This document shows positions 61,548 to 64,000 of a stretch of DNA of 64,000 nucleotides, in pieces. Origin of the DNA: an uncultured Draconibacterium sp. (GTDB taxonomy: Bacteria; Bacteroidota; Bacteroidia; Bacteroidales; Prolixibacteraceae). The first letter of the stretch is position 1, and the number at the start of each line of letters is the position of its first letter. The notes below the pieces were generated by a model, which was not told the origin of the DNA, ran no database searches, and saw nothing but the letters and a program-made list of their open reading frames with translations. Location of the stretch: positions 511,501 through 575,500 of the forward strand of contig NZ_OY771647.1 of assembly GCF_963674925.1 (NCBI RefSeq), written 5' to 3'. The position numbers and the translations under genes are program-made.

Positions 61548-62813
61548 TTAATCGTCCAGAAGTTTGAGTTTTACCAATTCGATTTTAGTATTGGTTGCCT
61601 TTAGGATTTTAAACTGAAATTTTTCGATTTTTATTACCGAGTTTACTTTCGGTATACTTTCGTAGTTGTATAGAATAAATCCGGCAAGTGTTTCAAACTC
61701 TTCGTTTTCGGGAAGTTCGAGGAAATACTTTTCATTCAGCATATCAATCTCTGCTCGTGCTGAAAAAATAAATTCGGTATCGCTTATTTTCTTTTCAACA
61801 ATATCTTTTACGTCGTGCTCGTCTTCAATTTCGCCAAATATTTCTTCCAGAATATCTTCGCTGGTAACCATTCCCGCCGTTCCGCCAAATTCGTCAACAA
61901 CAATTGCGATACTACGGTGTCCCTGAATAAAAGTGCTCAGTAATTTATTTGCCGGCATGGTTTCGGGCACAATCAATACATTTTTTATAAACGGATCGAT
62001 GGTTTGAGGGTTTTTAAACAACATCGACGAATGCACGTAACCAATTATATTGTCGATACTTTCGCTGTAAATCAGAATCCGTGAATAACCGGTTTCCACA
62101 AATTTTTGCCTTAAATCGCTTATCGAGGCACCGGTTTCCATCATTTCAATTTCGGTACGTGGAATCATTACCTCGCGCAACTTTATTTTCGAGAAATCGA
62201 GTGCATTTTTAAACAGTTTGATTTCTGTTTCCTCCAATTCCTTATGCTCGGCGTTTGTCCGGTCGTTCTCTTTAATAAACTCATCGAGATCAATCCTGCG
62301 GAACACTTTGTTTTTGTCTTCGTTGCCGGGTTCGGTATTAAAAACATTTCGCAACAGAAAATTGGTAATGCCCATCGAGAAACGTGTTACCGGAAAAAAT
62401 ACCACATAAAAAAAGGCCAGTGGTAAAGCAAAAACATTAAGCAGCGAATTGGGAAAAATGCGAAATAATGTTTTAGGTAAGAACTCGGCAAACAGTAAAA
62501 TTACAAATGTTGAGATGATGGTTTGCAGCAATAAAACCAATGACTCCGACTGGATAGAATTTAGCAAAACCGGCTCTAAAACTGTAGCAAAAGCGATACC
62601 GTAAACCACAAGCGCAATATTGTTGCCAACCAACATGGTAGCAATGTACTGTCCGCCATTATGGGTTAAAAACTTTAGTAACTTTGAACTAAACGGATCG
62701 GATTGTTTATCGAGCTCAAGGCGTAGTTTATTTGCTGAAACAAAAGCAATCTCCATTCCTGAAAAAAAGGCCGAGAGAATGATCGTAATCAGAATCAGCA
62801 AATATGGGTTCAT
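61548..62813 (-). CDS. CNNM/CorC-HlyC family transporter-like protein (hemolysin family)
   Basis: The 421-residue protein has a DUF21/CNNM membrane domain (about residues 1-190; LILITIILSAFFSGMEIAFV start), two CBS domains (VMIPRTEIEMMETGASISDL through VPETMPANKLLSTFIQGHRS, about 215-320) and a C-terminal CorC_HlyC domain (FIFSARAEIDMLNEKY onward). Members transport or sense magnesium; Bacteroidota forms of this class include GldE, but gliding is not implied here. It starts 6 bases after the LptC stop and likely shares its transcript. Confidence 0.9.
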   Translation of the reverse strand: MNPYLLILITIILSAFFSGMEIAFVSANKLRLELDKQSDPFSSKLLKFLTHNGGQYIATMLVGNNIALVVYGIAFATVLEPVLLNSIQSESLVLLLQTIISTFVILLFAEFLPKTLFRIFPNSLLNVFALPLAFFYVVFFPVTRFSMGITNFLLRNVFNTEPGNEDKNKVFRRIDLDEFIKENDRTNAEHKELEETEIKLFKNALDFSKIKLREVMIPRTEIEMMETGASISDLRQKFVETGYSRILIYSESIDNIIGYVHSSMLFKNPQTIDPFIKNVLIVPETMPANKLLSTFIQGHRSIAIVVDEFGGTAGMVTSEDILEEIFGEIEDEHDVKDIVEKKISDTEFIFSARAEIDMLNEKYFLELPENEEFETLAGFILYNYESIPKVNSVIKIEKFQFKILKATNTKIELVKLKLLDD

Positions 62814-62819
62814 AAATGG

Positions 62820-63473
62820 CTAGTTAAAGGTTACTGCTTGTTTTGGTGGTTTTTTCGAAATTACCGGATCGTTTATTTCTGCCGCTGGCTTTTCAATGTT
62901 GCTACCGGTTGGCTGCGGCTGGTTTTTATTATCTACCGCCACATAAATAACACCTTTCGGATTTGTAATCTTCCAGTTTTGCATATTCTGGTCAGATGTT
63001 AATCCTGTTCCGGTTATAATTTTGTCGGCACTAATAATCTTCACGTATTCTTCGGTGAAGATCGTTTCGTGTTTTTCGTCCCAAATCAGGTGTTCGGTTT
63101 TTAGCGAATCGCCTTTTTCGTTGGTAACGATCACGTTATTTTTGGCTTCCCACTTTTCTTCTTTAATAAATTCCTTGGCATAATCGGCCTTAATACTGGA
63201 AGTTATGTTATGATTCTCGTCGTATTTAGTCAGTAATAAACCTTCGGGAAACTCGTGAAATGTTTTGCCTTCGTTTTCGAAGCGAAGTAATTTTGGCGCT
63301 TGAAGTAAAAAGCGAATGGTACCTGAATCGGTGGAGAGTGTTTCGAAATTTGTTGCCTCCAGAATCGGCAAATTTTCGGGGGAACTAAAAGCTTTTATTT
63401 TATCAATGTCGTTTTTCTTACATGCAAAGAAAAGTATTGCAGTTCCCAACACGGGAACTGCAATACGAGACAT
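62820..63473 (-). CDS. lptC: LPS export periplasmic protein LptC-like
   Basis: The ATG at 63473 gives 217 residues with a lipoprotein signal SRIAVPVLGTAILFFACKKN (lipobox FFAC). Another ATG at 63518, preceded by AGGAGG but inside the previous gene, would add 15 residues. The body has the LptC beta-jellyroll pattern (GTIRFLLQAPKLLRFENEG; EFPEGLLLTKYDENHNITSS; ADYAKEFIKEEKWEAKNNVI; TEHLIWDEKHETIFTEEYV). LptC links LptB2FG to LptA and passes LPS across the periplasm. The C-terminal 30 residues are a Pro/Lys-rich tail. Confidence 0.88.
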   Translation of the reverse strand: MSRIAVPVLGTAILFFACKKNDIDKIKAFSSPENLPILEATNFETLSTDSGTIRFLLQAPKLLRFENEGKTFHEFPEGLLLTKYDENHNITSSIKADYAKEFIKEEKWEAKNNVIVTNEKGDSLKTEHLIWDEKHETIFTEEYVKIISADKIITGTGLTSDQNMQNWKITNPKGVIYVAVDNKNQPQPTGSNIEKPAAEINDPVISKKPPKQAVTFN

Positions 63474-63492
63474 TCTTATTAGTTGCAATATT

Positions 63493-64000
63493 TTAAAAGC
63501 GAACTTTTGTGTTTTCATTAATCCAACCTCCTACGTGATAGGTAGTACCTTCCTGTAGTCCTTCCATAAATGCTTCTTCCTTGTTAGGGAAATAAGCTTT
63601 GTATTTTCTAATGTTTTCTGCTGCATCAATTGCACAGTCTTCGCCGCGACGTGCTTTTGCGAAATAGTCGCAAGCCAACCAGAATACTGCTGATTTCTCC
63701 ATCGCCGATCCTTCAAATTTCTGTGATGCAGTAACATAGATGTTTCCAATCAGCATGTTTGCATCACATAAATCAGGATCCAACTCAAGCGCTCTTCTCG
63801 CATCGCTACGGGCTCCTACGTAGTTACCGTCTTTTGCATAACGTAAATATGCTCTTTCGTAATGGTATGATGCTTTCAGCTTATTATCAGTTTCCTGATC
63901 AATAGCCATTTGATAATATTCCCGTGCTTTATTAACATCCTCTTTTTTCAGGAATCGACGAGCCATGTTAAACGCTGCTTCTGCTGAAGGATCAAGTTCA
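63493..64000 (-). CDS. tetratricopeptide repeat protein (partial, start outside window)
   Basis: The frame is open through the window edge; the ATG at 63966 is internal because the upstream codons (ELDPSAEAAFN) continue a TPR-like helix. The visible part has TPR units: KKEDVNKAREYYQMAIDQET, YLRYAKDGNYVGARSDARRA and DLCDANMLIGNIYVTASQKF. It ends YHVGGWINENTKVRF, the GGW and polar tail common in Bacteroidota TPR envelope proteins. It overlaps the longer LptC start and leads the TPR-lptC-corC order. Confidence 0.85.
   Translation of the reverse strand, partial: ELDPSAEAAFNMARRFLKKEDVNKAREYYQMAIDQETDNKLKASYHYERAYLRYAKDGNYVGARSDARRALELDPDLCDANMLIGNIYVTASQKFEGSAMEKSAVFWLACDYFAKARRGEDCAIDAAENIRKYKAYFPNKEEAFMEGLQEGTTYHVGGWINENTKVRF

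Overview
The window is chromosomal DNA of a Bacteroidota bacterium. Signs of this are DUF4270 and DUF4296 lipoproteins, a GH92 alpha-mannosidase, a stand-alone N-terminal half of a glycogen synthase beside panC-panD, -7 promoter elements of the TAnnTTTG type, A-rich leaders instead of strong Shine-Dalgarno sites, and a REP-associated transposase. A Marinilabiliales/Prolixibacteraceae-like marine or gut anaerobe is plausible, but that rank is inference. No rRNA, tRNA or CRISPR array was recognised by eye.

Layout. 1-6 kb: end of an acyl-CoA synthetase, an MscS channel, a DUF5009 membrane acyltransferase, a Tat-exported TIM-barrel protein, an outer-membrane barrel and a U32 (TrhP-like) protein. 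6.0-7.4 kb: a mobile island with a hairpin-ended non-coding element of about 400 bp and a RAYT transposase flanked by inverted double-hairpin REP-like sequences. 7.4-23.4 kb: one large minus-strand export operon. In transcription order it has an ABC ATPase, an ABC-2 permease fused to a degenerate M1-peptidase-like domain, a TolC-like channel, a membrane-fusion lipoprotein, an RND pump, an inserted GxxExxY nuclease-fold cassette, an RND pump fused to its own ABC ATPase (1574 aa), and a second ABC-2 permease. 23.4-27 kb: three paralogous small exported proteins in a repeat-rich region.

27-39 kb: a ComB-like phosphatase, a PagL-like lipid A deacylase, a MalY/PatB aminotransferase, ruvC, an EamA transporter, a TPR protein, lipA-lipB, and a sensor kinase/receiver pair with a small membrane protein. 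39-48 kb: a GH92 mannosidase and a DUF4270 lipoprotein, both broken by +1 frameshifts, the glycogen synthase half, panC-panD and two small barrels. 48-58 kb: a heptose-1-P adenylyltransferase downstream of a G12 tract, a DUF559 endonuclease followed by a structured repeat, radA, a DUF4296 lipoprotein, an amidohydrolase, a Dus enzyme, a YkvA protein, TauE/SafE with a methyltransferase, a secreted barrel-like protein and an FKBP isomerase. 58-64 kb: a lipoprotein, a PpiD/SurA-like chaperone, a CorC/CNNM protein, LptC and the end of a TPR protein.

The most unusual feature is the RND/ABC operon. It supplies one adaptor and one outer-membrane channel for two RND pumps and carries two ABC modules, one covalently joined to an RND pump. 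Second are several structured repeat families (RAYT flanks, the DUF559-linked element, GxxExxY flanks, two MITE-like elements) whose inverted ends and compensating hairpin changes suggest mobility or structural selection.
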